In this document: one piece after another, positions 11,540 to 22,230 of the stretch | How positions within the stretch are numbered: the stretch's first letter is position 1 | How the letters are laid out: every line of letters starts with the position of its first letter | DNA from: Hirsutella rhossiliensis | Lineage: Eukaryota > Ascomycota > Sordariomycetes > Hypocreales > Ophiocordycipitaceae | DNA: 64,000 nt | NCBI RefSeq assembly: GCF_020360975.1 | Contig: NW_025408676.1 | Coordinates: 1,488,001-1,552,000 of the forward strand | Reading direction: 5' to 3' | Notes under the pieces: model-generated | Seen by the model: the letters and a program-made list of their open reading frames with translations, nothing else | Told to the model about the DNA's origin: nothing | Databases searched by the model: none | Program-made: the position numbers and the translations under genes

Positions 11540-11700
11540 AAAGGTAAGAGAAAGAGGATTTCCTAGTTATAAGAATAAAAGGATCTTTAATTTTATATAT
11601 AATACCGGAGCTACTAAGTATATAGTATCTAATAAGAATTTCCTTATTAACTATAAAGAAATTAAGTCTAAAGTTTACTAGGGAAAAGCTTCCTTTATAT
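11540..11700 (+). pseudogene. Copia-A#1 aspartic protease remnant
   Basis: The frame reads F-I-Y-N-T-G-A-T-K-Y-I-V-S-N at about 11590-11640. This aligns with the D-T-G-A-T-x-H-I active site of Copia proteases, with the catalytic Asp now Asn (TGAT to TAAT fits RIP) and His now Tyr. In Copia-A#2 the His is retained (T-R-H-I). The enzyme would process the Gag-Pol polyprotein. Confidence 0.8.
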
Positions 11701-11959
11701 TAGTAAAAGGAAAGGGGGACTTAGTATTTAAGTTCCTATATAGTAGAAAAAGGTATATCCTTTAAGACTGCTTTTATATACCTAAATTAGGGGTAAATAT
11801 ACTATCCTAGTCTTATTTTAATAATACCTATGCCTTAATAGGAGGAAATAAAGTCCTTTTATTAGATAATAAGGCTAAGGTCCTTACTAAAGGATTTCTT
11901 AGAAATAAATTATATTATATTCCTATAGAACCTTTATTAGAAAGCTAATCGATCCTTAT

Positions 11960-12790
11960 TATGTCTTTAAAAGTAAAGGATATAGATTTTTATACTTAGT
12001 ACTTACGCTTAGGGCATATAAATAGTAGGGCTATTTTAGAAATATTAAAAAGATATAATAAGGATATAAAAATACCTCTAAAAGAGGAAAATAAAATAAG
12101 GTAATACGAAATATATATTAGAGCTAAAGCAACGAATAAGGTTAATAAATAACCTTCGTATAAGTCTTATTCTTATTTAGAAAAAATAGTATTAGATATT
12201 TAGGGGCTAATTAAAGTGCCTACTTATAATAAATATTACTATTATATTTTATTCTTAAACGTAGGAACCCGATATCTAGAAATATACCTTCTTCGAAAAA
12301 ATAGAGAAGCTCTAGATAGGTTCTTAGAATTTAAAAATAGGGTAGAAAATAACCCTAAAAATACTAGGATTAGAAAAGCATTTTCTAATAATACTAAAGA
12401 ATTTATATATAAAATAAAGCTCTATAGCGAAAAAGAAGGAATTACCTTTAATTCTAGTCCTCCTAGGACGCCGGAATCTAATAGTAGAATAGAAAGAATA
12501 AATTATACTATATTAGAAAAAGTACGAGCTTTTTTATTTACTACTAGGCTTCCTAAATATCTATAGGGAGAAGCTGTTTTAATAGCTACCTATTTATATA
12601 ATAGATTACCGTATTCTATAATAGGATTTAAAAGTCCTATAGAAAAGAGGGATAATATAATACTACCCTTCAAGACCTTAAATAAAATTAAGACCTTCGG
12701 AAGCCTTATATATTATAAGAATAAAGACCTTAAAGATAAGCTAGATAATAAAGCTTTTAAGGGAATAATAGTAGGCTATTTAGAAAATGT
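11960..12790 (+). pseudogene. Copia-A#1 integrase remnant
   Basis: A GAG-pre-integrase stretch with L-R-L-G-H-I-N-S-R lies at about 12000-12035. An uninterrupted frame at 12216-12566 (116 codons) then holds the catalytic core. It contains F-L-N-V-G-T-R-Y (Asp changed to Asn; Copia-A#2 keeps F-L-D-V), S-N-N-T-K-E-F in place of the family S-D-N-G-G-E-F, and T-P-E-S-N-S-R-I-E-R-I-N around the third acidic residue, whose Glu is kept. Only this piece is stop-free, so no active enzyme is expected. Confidence 0.88.
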
Positions 12791-13289
12791 ATATAAAATC
12801 TAGGATTTTTCTAAGAGAAAGATTACTATCTTTAGAGATATTACTATACTAGAAAATAAATTTATAAAAAATCTAGAAATCTCTAGTAGTAATAATACCT
12901 TTGATTTTAATTTTATTTTAAATAAAGATAAGCTAGAAAGCTATATCCCTATAGAGGAAGCTACTAGAGAACCTAGAGATAAAAGTCCCTCGCTTTCTAT
13001 AAAAGAAGAGTCTTTAAATAACGATCCTATTCCTACTACTAGTAAAATAGTAGTAGAATTACCTAAGAAGCTAGAAGGGTTCGATTCTAACTATATCGAA
13101 TACCTTAACGTTAATTTATTTCTAAACTACGATTTTATAGAGTTAATTCTAGCTAGTATAGAAAATTAGGATCTAAAAATTCTAAAGACCTATAAACAGG
13201 CAATAAATAGCCCTAAAATAGCATTTTAGAAAGATGCTATAATTAAGGAGATTATCTAGCTAATTAAATATAAAACTTAGGAATTTTCC

Positions 13290-14040
13290 TACCTCCCTAG
13301 GGATAGGGAGGCTATAGAGGCCGCTGGGTCTATACTATTAAGAAGGATAGTCAAAATAATATAATAAAATATAAAGCCCGTTTCGTAATATAGGGATTTA
13401 AGTAGATCTATAGCTTAGATTTCCTAGATACCTTCTCGACTACGGCTAGACCCGAATCTATTAGAATTCTACTTATTTTAGCTATTATCTACGAATTCGA
13501 AGCTTTGCAAATAGATATAATAAATGCATTCGTATATACCGATATAGATAGCGAAGTATATATCGATCTTCCTATAGGCTACGAAGAATACGCTCTTAAA
13601 GAATATTATTTAAAACATAGATTAGCTTATAGAGCTAAAGGAATTAAATTAACTAAATTCCTAGACCTATATAAAACCGGTCAAATTAAAGCAAAGCTAA
13701 AGAAAGCATTATATAGCCTAAAATAAAGTCCTAAGCTCTAGTATAATCATTTAAAAATTATACTAAATAATCTCGGATTTCTTTCTCTTTTAATAGATAA
13801 AGGAGTATTTATAAATAAGGACTATAGTATAGCCTTAGCAATTTACGTCGACGACTTTCTTATAGTAGGGCCCTCTAAATCTATAATAAAAGAAAGATTA
13901 TTTAAAGAATTATCTAAATTCCTAGATTTTACTATCTTAGGAGATATAAAAGACTTCTTAGGTCTAAATATTATAATAAACCGAGAAAATAAAGAGCTAT
14001 ATATATCCTAAGAAAATTATACCTTAAATAAATTAAGGGA
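13290..14040 (+). pseudogene. Copia-A#1 reverse transcriptase remnant
   Basis: After an apparent frameshift near 13310-13330 the plus strand reads W-V-Y-T-I-K-K and K-A-R-F-V-x-G-F-K. An open stretch at 13505-13726 follows, with Q-I-D-I-I-N-A-F-V-Y and L-K-K-A-L-Y-S-L-K, the hallmark palm segments of Copia RT. The active-site box Y-V-D-D-F at 13844-13858 is completely intact. Downstream is the F-L-G-L-N-I-I segment. RT would copy the element RNA. Stops at Gln positions break the frame on both sides. Confidence 0.9.
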
Positions 14041-14319
14041 ATTTAATAAAGAAGGTTTAGGAACTTCGAATTTACCCGCTATAGTAGGCTTTAAGCTTAT
14101 AAAAGCAAAGGAATTACCTTCTAAGGAAGATATATTGCAATTTTAGAAAGAAATAGGATCTCTATTATACTTAGCCTTATTTACTAGGCTAGATATCTTA
14201 TATTCTGTAATTTCCTACGCTAGATTCGCGGCTAAGCCCGACTAAACGTATTTTAAGGCTTTAAATATAATTTAGAAATATTTAAATAAATTCCCTAGCC
14301 TAAAGATTAAATATAATTG

Positions 14320-14820
14320 TAATATCCCTTTTACCTATCTATATATAAAGGGTTTTACCGACTCTAGCTAGGCGTCGGATTTAACGGACGGAAAATCCTT
14401 TTCCGGTTACTATTTTTATATATATAATAATATAATAAGCTAGGCTTACTCTAAGCAGAAAGCCGTTGCCCTTTCTACCTACGAAGTAGAGTATATTGGC
14501 CTTAGGGAGGCAAATAAAGAAGCTATTTATTTAAATATACTTTTTAAAAATATTACTAAGGATCTATCTATTAAGATTCTTAATACTATACCTCTTATTT
14601 TAACGGATAATACTACTACTATTAAATTAGCAGAAAATCCGGAATTTTATAAAAGGTCTAAGTATATAAGATTAGCCTATTACTATACTAGAACTAGTAT
14701 AAGAGAAGGGGAAATTAGAGTTTTTTATATTAAATTAGAAGATAATATAGCTAATATTTTTATAAAGGAATTAAGACCTAGATTACTCTATAAATTTAGA
14801 GACGGTCTATCCTTAATATA
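14320..14820 (+). pseudogene. Copia-A#1 RNase H remnant
   Basis: The frame reads G-F-T-D-S-S at about 14351-14370, with the first catalytic Asp. It continues with K-Q-K-A-V-A-L-S-T-Y-E-V-E-Y-I (14456-14500), the Glu segment, and L-T-D-N-T-T-T-I near 14600-14620. These are the three acidic segments of the Copia-type RNase H. The coding region ends before the 3' untranslated stretch at about 14830. Confidence 0.85.
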
Positions 14821-14879
14821 AGTTCCTAAGCAATTAAAAGGGGTTTTTAGATATTTCTTATACTTTCTATATCTTTCCC

Positions 14880-15130
14880 CTACTAGGTTTTTCCTTTTAG
14901 GTTTCCTAGAGAAATATTTACTAGGTTTTTATCTATTAAGATTTTCCTAGTAATAATAGGTTTTACTTTATATAAGGTTATCCTATAAATAATTATTATA
15001 ACTATAGATTTTTCCTACTATAGGTTTTTCTATTAGTATATACCTAAGGATTTTTTTTTCCTAAGAAAGAATAGGTTTTTATATATCCTATTAAGGTATA
15101 AGAATGGTTTTCCTAAAATTAGGTTTTTAC
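14880..15130 (+). repeat. AGGTTTTT motif cluster, Copia-A 3' UTR
   Basis: Between the RNase H and the 3' LTR the octamer AGGTTTTT or a one-base variant recurs about eight times in 250 bp, for example near 14886, 14922, 14950, 15021, 15074 and 15120. The same cluster appears in reverse complement at about 36320-36560 in Copia-A#2. It precedes the polypurine tract (15184-15194). Function unknown; it may be an RNA-level signal or the remains of a small tandem array. Confidence 0.6.
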
Positions 15131-15194
15131 CCTATATATATACTACTATAAATAAATTAGTAAAGAGTATATAAATCTACTCTTTAAGGGAGGC

Positions 15195-15762
15195 TATAAG
15201 GAACGGTGTTCCTACTATAAATAAAGCAGCTATAATATACTCTCCCGATTATATAAGCTAATAAGTAGTATATTAATTATAGATAAAAGTATATCCTATA
15301 GAGTAAGAATCGCTCGTTATTTTATATATTATTATGCATTAAACGGGTTACTAGTTATCGTATAATCGGGAATTAAAGGAATAAAGCTAGCTTAGAATGC
15401 TAGCTAAGACCTCTTAAGAACACCGGCACGACTAACCTCCTTTAAACACGAATATTAGTAGAACTAAGACACTTCTAGATTTACTCGAGGTATCACGGAT
15501 TTCCCTAGTCTTAGGGCTATACGGCAGCCTAAATCTAGTCCCGAAAGGTTCTTCCGTTTAGCTATAATTATCTATATAAGACAGTATATCCGCTAGTAGA
15601 TAGATAGAGAATTATTAACTTTAATACCTCTTCTATATACTAATATACTACTAATAAATTCCGTTGAAAATCCTACCTTATACTCCTTCTTCCCCTCTAT
15701 TACGTAGTCTTATATAATTCCTTGATTTCCTAAAATTCCGCTTTTGCTTATATACCTTAAGA
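15195..15762 (+). repeat. Copia-A#1 3' LTR
   Basis: This 568-bp LTR begins TATAAGGAACGG directly after the purine-rich AAGGGAGG and ends CCTTAAGA before the target duplication TAAGT. It matches the 5' LTR apart from transitions and short indels. Confidence 0.93.
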
Positions 15763-15767
15763 TAAGT

Positions 15768-16582
15768 ATACCCGCGACCGCGTTAAACGCGCGTTAGATT
15801 TAGCCTAGGAGCCCTAAGTCCTCTAGCCTCTAAAGGGTATCCGTTATTCTTTAGTTTAGGTAAAGGTCGATTAAGGGCACCTATGCCTTCGCTTCGACTT
15901 AGTAGACTAAGGTCGCGCGGTAGGCACCCGTTATTACCCGGAGGTAGGCTAATTAGTCCTAGGTAAGGTCCCGCGCGATTCCGCGTAGTTTCCCCCCCAC
16001 GGGCGTTATCTCGTAGAATATAACTATAGCGTAGGAGATTAAGGACCGGATTACCTTACTATAGACTTCCCTAGCGCGTAGTAAGGTATAGCCCTATATA
16101 GACGCCGCGAGCCTAGTTAGGGCTATAGTCTAACGCTTTAACTTCGCTTAGAGTTATTTTAAGTGCGCCTTTTAGCGTAGTTTCCGGTATACCTAAACCC
16201 TTAATAAGCGGGCCTCTTAGACCGGAGTTACTATATTAGCCCTAAGGCGGACCGGCGTCGTTATCGCTTATCTCCTTTATATAAAGTATAGTAATTTACT
16301 CTTTAACGGTTTAAAAGTAACCGCGAACTTAGTTGCCTATTCTATATATACCCTCTAAGCTTCCTTTAAGCGTACTACTATAGTAGCCTCGTTAGGTCTA
16401 ATACTAACTATATTTATATAGTCGGCGAAGCTAATAGTATAAATACTATATATTATACTAAGCCTTTTATATAAGGGGGTTATATAGTATAGAAATAGGA
16501 TTAAGGATAAGGGGGAGCCTTAAGGGACTCTTATTAGTACTTAAGTTAGCTTTAAGGTCCTTTTATTAAAGTAAAGGGTCGA
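15768..16582 (-). mobile_element. LINE-B#1, RT C-terminal part
   Basis: Reverse complement of about 60580-61390 of LINE-B#2; it continues from 9717 across Copia-A#1. It covers the region C-terminal to the RT palm. Its left bases (TCTCCTATTACTT, 16583-16595) are the target duplication of LINE-A#1, and the element resumes after 22494. Confidence 0.85.
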
Positions 16583-16645
16583 TCTCCTATTACTTTTTTT
16601 TTTTTTATATTATTACTCGTATGCAGCCTCTAGGGCCATGGCGAG

Positions 16646-16673
16646 GCTAATAGGGGCCTAGGCCCCTATTAGT
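16646..16673. repeat. Palindrome near the LINE-A 3' end
   Basis: A 28-base self-complementary sequence centred on GGGGCCTAGGCCCC, with one mismatch here. It recurs about 50 bases from the poly(A) in all other copies with a 3' end: near 26273, 30487, 42226, 50372 and 55919. It may fold into an RNA hairpin recognised by the LINE RT. The role is inferred. Confidence 0.75.
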
Positions 16674-16811
16674 AGTCCTAGCTAGCTATAGAGCCCGGGG
16701 GCTTATAACTAATTAGGGAAAGGGTAGCTATAAAGGCAAAGACAAAGGAAAGGTTAATCTAGTTCCTCCTACGCGGTGTTTTTCCCCCCTAAGGGCCCTA
16801 GGGCCCCTAGG

Positions 16812-17810
16812 TTACTCTTTTTCGAGCTACTTAGCCGTTCCTATCTCTGTTTTAGCTAAGAAGGTTAGAAGGGCTTCCCTTCCTTCCTTAGTGCTATAGA
16901 GAAAAGGTAGGCTAAGGGCCTCCTTCCGTCCCTTCGAGGCCCGGTAAAGGACCTCTCTTTCCCTCCTATAGTTCGGGCACCTTAGGATAAGGTGCCTAGC
17001 CGTATGCCTTCCTTAGCCGTAGCGGCAGTCGTCTCGGCCTACCTTATTAACCCTCTTTAAGAAGGATAATAGGAAGCCGGCCTTAAGGAGAAGTTAGTAG
17101 TAGGCCGAAAGGGTCGGCCTAGGCCTTCCTATAAGGTCCTTTTCCGGGCTAAAGGCTAAGCGGGGGGTCTTTCGAATAGACGTATAGTGCTTGCCTAAGC
17201 CTTTTAGCCTTAGGGCCTTTAGCTGCCTCGGCAGCCCAGAGGCCCTTCTAGTAGTCCTTAGCCGCTTATCGGACCTTTCTTCGTAAGTAGCTAATAGAGA
17301 CTATAGGGGTCCCTTACGTAGGGGCCCCTAGGCCTCTCTTAGCTAGCTGGTCGGCTAGCTCGTTACTAAAGATCCCTAGGTAGCTAGGGCACTAGTATAG
17401 CCGTATATTATAGAAGGCCTCTAGGCTAGTTAAGAGCCTTCTAATACGTATAGCGAGGTCCGAGTAGCCCTTAACCTTTCGTATAGCGGCTTAGCTATCT
17501 ATAAAGATATAAGCCTCTATAGGGGGGTTAAGGGGGCTAGACCTTAGAGGCCGAGGCCTCTTAGCTAGGTCCTCTAGGACCCTTAGTATCGCGAATAGCT
17601 CTACGTCGGCTACTTCGATAGAGGGCCCTAGGTTCTCGTAGTACGCCTTACTAGGCCTATTTTCTAGGCCTATCTCGCAAAAGGAGCAGGCGTTGGTCTT
17701 TATAGGGGACCCCTTAGGGCACCCCTTAGAGCCGTCGGTATAGAAGACTAAGGGCCGTAGCCCGAAGTCTTCTAGGCTAGCTAGGTTAGCTAAGAGGCGT
17801 TGGTGCTGCT
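16812..17810 (-). pseudogene. LINE-A#1 ORF2 C-terminus: RNase H and zinc-binding end
   Basis: The minus strand ends at a TAA at 16812-16814 shared with the other copies. RNase H lies at about 17330-17770, with L-V-F-Y-T-D-G-S-K-G (first Asp), V-A-D-V-E-L-F-A-I-L-R (Glu) and A-Y-I-F-I-D-S (Asp). The C-terminal part resembles the Cys/His segment that reads cleanly in LINE-A#3 (C-R-C-G…H-T-A-R-H…C-P-N). RNase H would remove the RNA template during insertion. Stops are at Gln/Trp positions. Confidence 0.85.
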
Positions 17811-18049
17811 TCTTAGCTAGAGGCTTAGGGGCCTCTATTATCGTAATAGAGGCCTTAGGCTCTAGAGCCCACAGGGGCTCCCAGCTAGCTTTCCTTCTTT
17901 CTAAGCTATAGTTAGGCCCTATAATAGCTACTAGGCCTTTGGGAGGCGGAAGAGTTACGTATAGGGCCTGATATAGCTTAGGCTCCTAGGTCGGAGCCCG
18001 AGTCGGCGAGGTCGTCCCGTACGGCTAGGTTATAAGCCTGCCTTATAGG

Positions 18050-19700
18050 GTGATTCGGTAGGAGGTATAGGGTTCGAAGGGCATAGGAGAGGCATGCCTT
18101 TTTAAACCGTACCTCTAGTAGTGGGAGGGCTGCTTTAGCTTCTAAGGCCCTAATAGGGGATCCTTTAAAGGCCCCTAGGACTTTTAAAAGGGCCTAGTTC
18201 TAAAGCCTTTAGAAAGGCTTTATTAGGCTCCTAGGGGTCTTAGGCCCCCTATACTAAAGCTGAGCCCCGTAGTCTACTATCGAGGTTACGTAGGCCTAGT
18301 AGAGCTGCCTCGAAGCTCTAAACGATAGGCCTCTTTGCATAGAGACTAGGCGGGATAGCCCTTCGAAGGCAGCTTATACGGAGGCTACCTTCTTTTCGAT
18401 ATATTATTTAAATAGGAGCTTAGAGTCGAAGAAGACCCCTAGCCACCGTACTAAGGGCTTCGCTTCGAAAAATAGGCCTCCTACCTTTATACCCTCTAAA
18501 ATAGGCTGCCTTTGCCTACTAAAGTAGATAAGTTCCGTCTTAGAGGGGTCGAAATAGACCCCTTAGTCCTTAGCCTATTCGAATAGGTTAGCAGCTATAG
18601 CTTCTAGCTGCCGGGCGTTCTTCTTTACCGAGGTCGACGTTATAGAGATGCTAAAATCGTTTATATAGGATAGCTGGTACCCCTTAGCCGCTAGTATCCC
18701 CCTTACGTATAAGAGGAATAGTATAGGGCTAATAGGGGACCCTTAGGGTACCCCTATTACTAGGTCCGTTAGGGGCTAGGTTTGCCCTTCGAAGGCTAGC
18801 TAGATCTTCCTTTCGGTAAGGAAGTGGTCTACCTAGCTTATAAGGGCCTTAGGGAGGTTTAATTCCCTTAGGACCCTTATAAGCTATTCCTTTGATACGA
18901 AGTCGAAGGCGCCTTTTATATCTAATAAGAGGGTGCTAGTAATAGCCTTCTTATTAGACTCCTGCTTCTTTTAGACGTAGTATAGAAGGAGGAAGGCCGT
19001 GTCGATAGCTAACCGCTGTTTTCGTCCCCCTAGCTGCGTAGGGTTTAGAAGCCCGGCTATATTAGCTAAGTAGCTTAGCCGGGTAGCGTATAGCTTTTCG
19101 AGGACCTTCCCTAAGTAGTTAAGTAGACTTATAACCCTATAGGCTTTAGGGATAGTATAGTCTAGCTTATTTTGCTTAGGGAGTATAATTCTTATAGCTT
19201 CCTTCTACGCTTTAGGGTAGTATCCTTAGTTAAATAGGGCTTTATAGGCCTTATTAAAGACCGTAGGAATAACCTTATAAGCGTATTAGATAGGAAGGAA
19301 GCTAAGGGAGTCCGGGCCGGGGGCTTTCTTATTAGAAGAGCTAACGATAGCCCTTCTAATCTCGGGGTCCTTTAGCTCTTGCTAGTCCTACTTAGCCGTG
19401 CCCTTACTGCCTATAGGGCCTAGGGGCTCTTCTTTTTCTAGGCTCTAGGGGGGGCTAGGGGGGCTAGGGCTAGGGTCCGGGGTCGGAAAAAGGGTCGTTA
19501 GGAAGGCCTCGCATTTTTCTATAAAGGTATTAGCTTTTACCTCTATCCCTTCTTTTATATACGAGATACTTAGAAGGGTAGGGTTAGCTTTAGCCTTAGT
19601 ATAGGAAAAGGCCGTAAAGACGTCCTTTCCTACTACTTCTACTAGGAAGCTCTCCTAGTATTGCTTTTTAGCAGCCCTAATAGCGTACTTAAAGCTATTT
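18050..19700 (-). pseudogene. LINE-A#1 ORF2 reverse transcriptase
   Basis: On the minus strand the RT reads I-G-V-P-x-G-S-P-I-S-P-I-L-F-L-L-Y at about 18705-18755. The active-site box reads Y-I-N-D-F at 18653-18667, where the family has Y-x-D-D. LINE-A#2 has the same Asn at about 28277-28291. Downstream of the palm are Y-F-S-R-Q-R-Q-P-I-L-E-G and G-G-L-F-F-E. Very few positions besides Gln/Trp stops are damaged, so the copy was recently active before RIP. Confidence 0.88.
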
Positions 19701-19899
19701 CGGGCTTTTATAAAGCTCTTCTAGCTCTCCTCGTCCTAGGCTAGCCTATAAGCCCGTTGGGCTAAGCTTAGGGCTTTCTAAAGGGAGGTTAGCTCGTCGG
19801 TCTACCAGGGTTTAGATCCCTTATAGGGCCTCTTTTTCGGTATCGCTGCGTTAGAGGCCTCTATAAGGGTTCTTATTAGAAGGGAGGCTATCCCCTCTA

Positions 19900-20660
19900 A
19901 GTCGTCTCGTTTTATAGCCCTCTATAGCTATAAGGAGGTCCTGTTCCTTCTTAGCTAGGTGTTCCGAGAAGGCCTTCCAGTCTGCTTTCCTATAGTTATA
20001 GGTAGTAGGCCTAGCTAATAGGGGCCTATTAGGGCCCCTTAAGCTAGCTTCGAAGGCTATAGGCTTATAGTCTAAGCCCGTAGCCTCTAAGAAGCGGAAG
20101 TTAGCCTAGGTTAGTTACTTAAAGGGGCTATAGAAAGTAAGGTCTATAACCGAGGTCCCTTTTAAGCCTTCCCTCTAGTAGGTGCCTTTTATAGCTACCG
20201 TAAGGTCCGTTAGCAAGGAGGCCTTATAGCGGTCGAGCTAGCTAATAAGGGCTTCTGCCTTACGGGCCTTAGAGGATTCCGTAGACGGGTTCCACCGGGG
20301 GTGGTATAGGTTAAAGTCCCCTGCTAATAAAAAGGGCTGCTATAGGAGCTGGGCTGTTAGTAGTAGCCTTTCTATCGTAAGGGGCCCTTGCCGGCCTTAG
20401 CTAGCTAGGGCCCCTTTAGCCTCTTTTTCGTTATATAGGTTAATAAGGGTAAACGGCTCGGCGCCTTCTACCCTTATAGCCTATATATCGGGATCGCAAA
20501 AGAGGTCGAAGCTAGGGCTAGCTTCTATCCGGGCTTCCTTCCTCTTATAAGCTATAACCCTAGGCCTCCTATCGAGCTTAGGAAAGTCGGTAGAGGGGAT
20601 AGGGGTTATAACGTTATAGGCCGGGGGGCCTAGGGGGCTTCGGGGGCCCTATAGGCGTAA
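19900..20660 (-). pseudogene. LINE-A#1 endonuclease domain, N-terminus deleted
   Basis: The minus strand shows the C-terminal two thirds of an exonuclease-endonuclease-phosphatase (EEP) domain, including A-G-D-F-N-L-Y-H-P-R at about 20285-20325 and S-V-I-D-L-T-F near 20135-20160. Compared with LINE-A#2 (32251-32415) and LINE-A#5 (about 52405-52570), about 165 bp are missing near 20624. That segment encodes the N-terminal part of the domain, including L-I-L-L-Q-E-P with the metal-binding Glu. This copy could not have nicked DNA itself after that deletion. Confidence 0.8.
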
Positions 20661-20679
20661 GGGGGCTAAGGCTATTAGG

Positions 20680-22230
20680 CATTAGTTATTCCCTTATAGA
20701 CTCCGCATTGCACCTTATTAGTCGTAAGGTGTTCTCCCTTATAGTTATAGTACTAGGCCTTAAAGTAAGAACACCCTTAGTTAGCCTTATAGCTAGGGCA
20801 GCTATAATCCCTAGTTAGGTGCTTTTCCGGGTAAAAGGCACACCTAATAAGCTGCCGGCAGGTCCGGGGGTTATGGCCGAAGGAAAGGCATCTATAGCAC
20901 TGCGTGCGTATAGTATATTCCTTATAGGCCTTAACTCGAAGCTATAGGCCTGCTATATAGAGGCCTTTTTTCCGGCATTCGGCCCCTATAGCCTCCGAAG
21001 GGACTGCGAAGACGACGGACCCCGTCTTTTACGTTGGGCCCAGGGTGCCTAGCTACCTAGGCTGCCCTAGGATATCGATCCCGCTAAAGGTCTTAGCCTC
21101 TACGGCGAAGATATCGAGGATAGGGGTCTCTAGGAGGTTAGGGACGCTCCGGGCTACTAGCTTAAGCTAGTAGGAAGGTCGGCCGATTCGATAGGTAGTC
21201 CCTTAAAGTATAGGGACTACTTATTCCGCTGCTCTAAAAGTTTCTTCGCTATATAAGGGGCTTTTATCGTTATAACTATATTACCTCTATTCGAAGTCGA
21301 TAGAGCTAATATAGCTAGTTCCCCTATAGCCTTATTAAGCTCGTTACGAAGAGCAATAGGGTTAATAGTCGGCGTTAGCGATCCCTTCTTTAGCTTTAGG
21401 ATAAGCTAGAAGTCCTCTTTTGCGTTCCTCTTAGCCGGGGCCCTAGCCGGAGCCTTAGCCGGGGCCTTAGCCGGGGCCTTAGCCGGGGTCTTAGCCGGGG
21501 CCTTAGGCGCCTTCTTTAAGGCGACCTTAGCCTACGAGCTAGCTTTGAGATTTCCTTTTATAGCCTTAGGCTGCTAGGCGGCCTTAGGCTAGTGCGGGGG
21601 CTGTTGCGGGTGCTGTTGCGGGGGCTGTTAGCGGTCCGGGGTCCCTATAGCTGCCTTTTCGAGCCCTTCTATAAGGGTCTTATAAAAGGGTTCGATTTTT
21701 TAGGCTTCCTTAAAGGCCTAGAGGGCCTATTAAAGGAAGCCCTAGGCCCGGTCCCTTAAGAAGGGGTGCTAGGGCTAGGGCTGGGGCTGCTATTACTATA
21801 GGTATTAGAGTATAAGCCGGGTAGGTATAGGGCTAATAGGGCTACTAAGAGCAGCCCTCTTTCGTCCCTTTACCTACTTAAGGGGCTAGTTTAGCTAGAA
21901 GTAGCTAGCCCGAGGCAGGGATAGGCTAGGCCTAAAGATACTAATCTTAGGCCCGCTAGGCCCGCTAGGCTAGATCGGGCTAGTAACCTAGGTAGGTACT
22001 AGGCTTATTTCGTTATCTTTTATCTCGATATCCTCTTAGCCTTAGTCTTAGTCTCGGGCTTTAGGCTTCCCTTCCGGGGTCCTTAAAGGGCGTTAGCCTT
22101 CTAAGGCTTCTTCTAAGCGGGCCCTAGCCTCTAGGGTGCTTATTTCGTCCCCTATATTAAAGGGGGGGGGGGGGGTCGAAGGGGCCCGCCTAGGGCCTAG
22201 GCCGGGGTCCTAGGTCGGGTCCGGGCTTAG
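20680..22230 (-). pseudogene. LINE-A#1 ORF1 (RNA-binding protein) remnant
   Basis: ORF1 product with three recognisable parts on the minus strand. There is a Pro/Gln/Ser-rich N-terminal region, then a Lys/Ala/Pro repeat of 12-bp units (six units at about 21431-21505), and a C-terminal pair of zinc knuckles near 20750-20905. The knuckles read C-Y-R-C-L-S-F and C-P-E-K-H-L, followed by C-P-S-Y. A run of 14 G on the plus strand at 22162-22175 lies near the N-terminal coding region and would shift the frame relative to LINE-A#5, which has only four. Confidence 0.78.

Larger units (their letters stand above)
9718..15762 (+). mobile_element. Copia-A#1 LTR retrotransposon, full length
   Basis: A complete 6045-bp Copia element on the plus strand, flanked by the perfect 5-bp duplication TAAGT (9713-9717 and 15763-15767). 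LTRs are 9718-10274 and 15195-15762. The interior gives gag with a CCHC knuckle, protease, integrase, RT and RNase H in the Copia order. It is inserted in LINE-B#1, whose sequence continues unbroken across the insertion when compared with 61370-61400. The copy is heavily RIP-mutated, with TAG/TAA at Gln/Trp positions. Copia-A#2 at 35693-41716 is the same family in the opposite orientation. Confidence 0.95.

Noticed and set aside
12216..12566. Treating the open stretches (12216-12566, 13505-13726, 27119-27394, 29400-29675, 38945-39214, 39741-40007) as functional genes
   Set aside because: Each is an internal stop-free piece of a longer mutated pol domain. The ATG is internal and the frame continues through TAG/TAA on both sides.
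16595..16606. Poly(T) runs at 16595, 26225, 42174 and 50324 as transcription terminators
   Set aside because: Each is the complement of a LINE-A poly(A) tail directly beside the conserved 3' UTR, and three of them sit next to a plausible target-site duplication or known flank.
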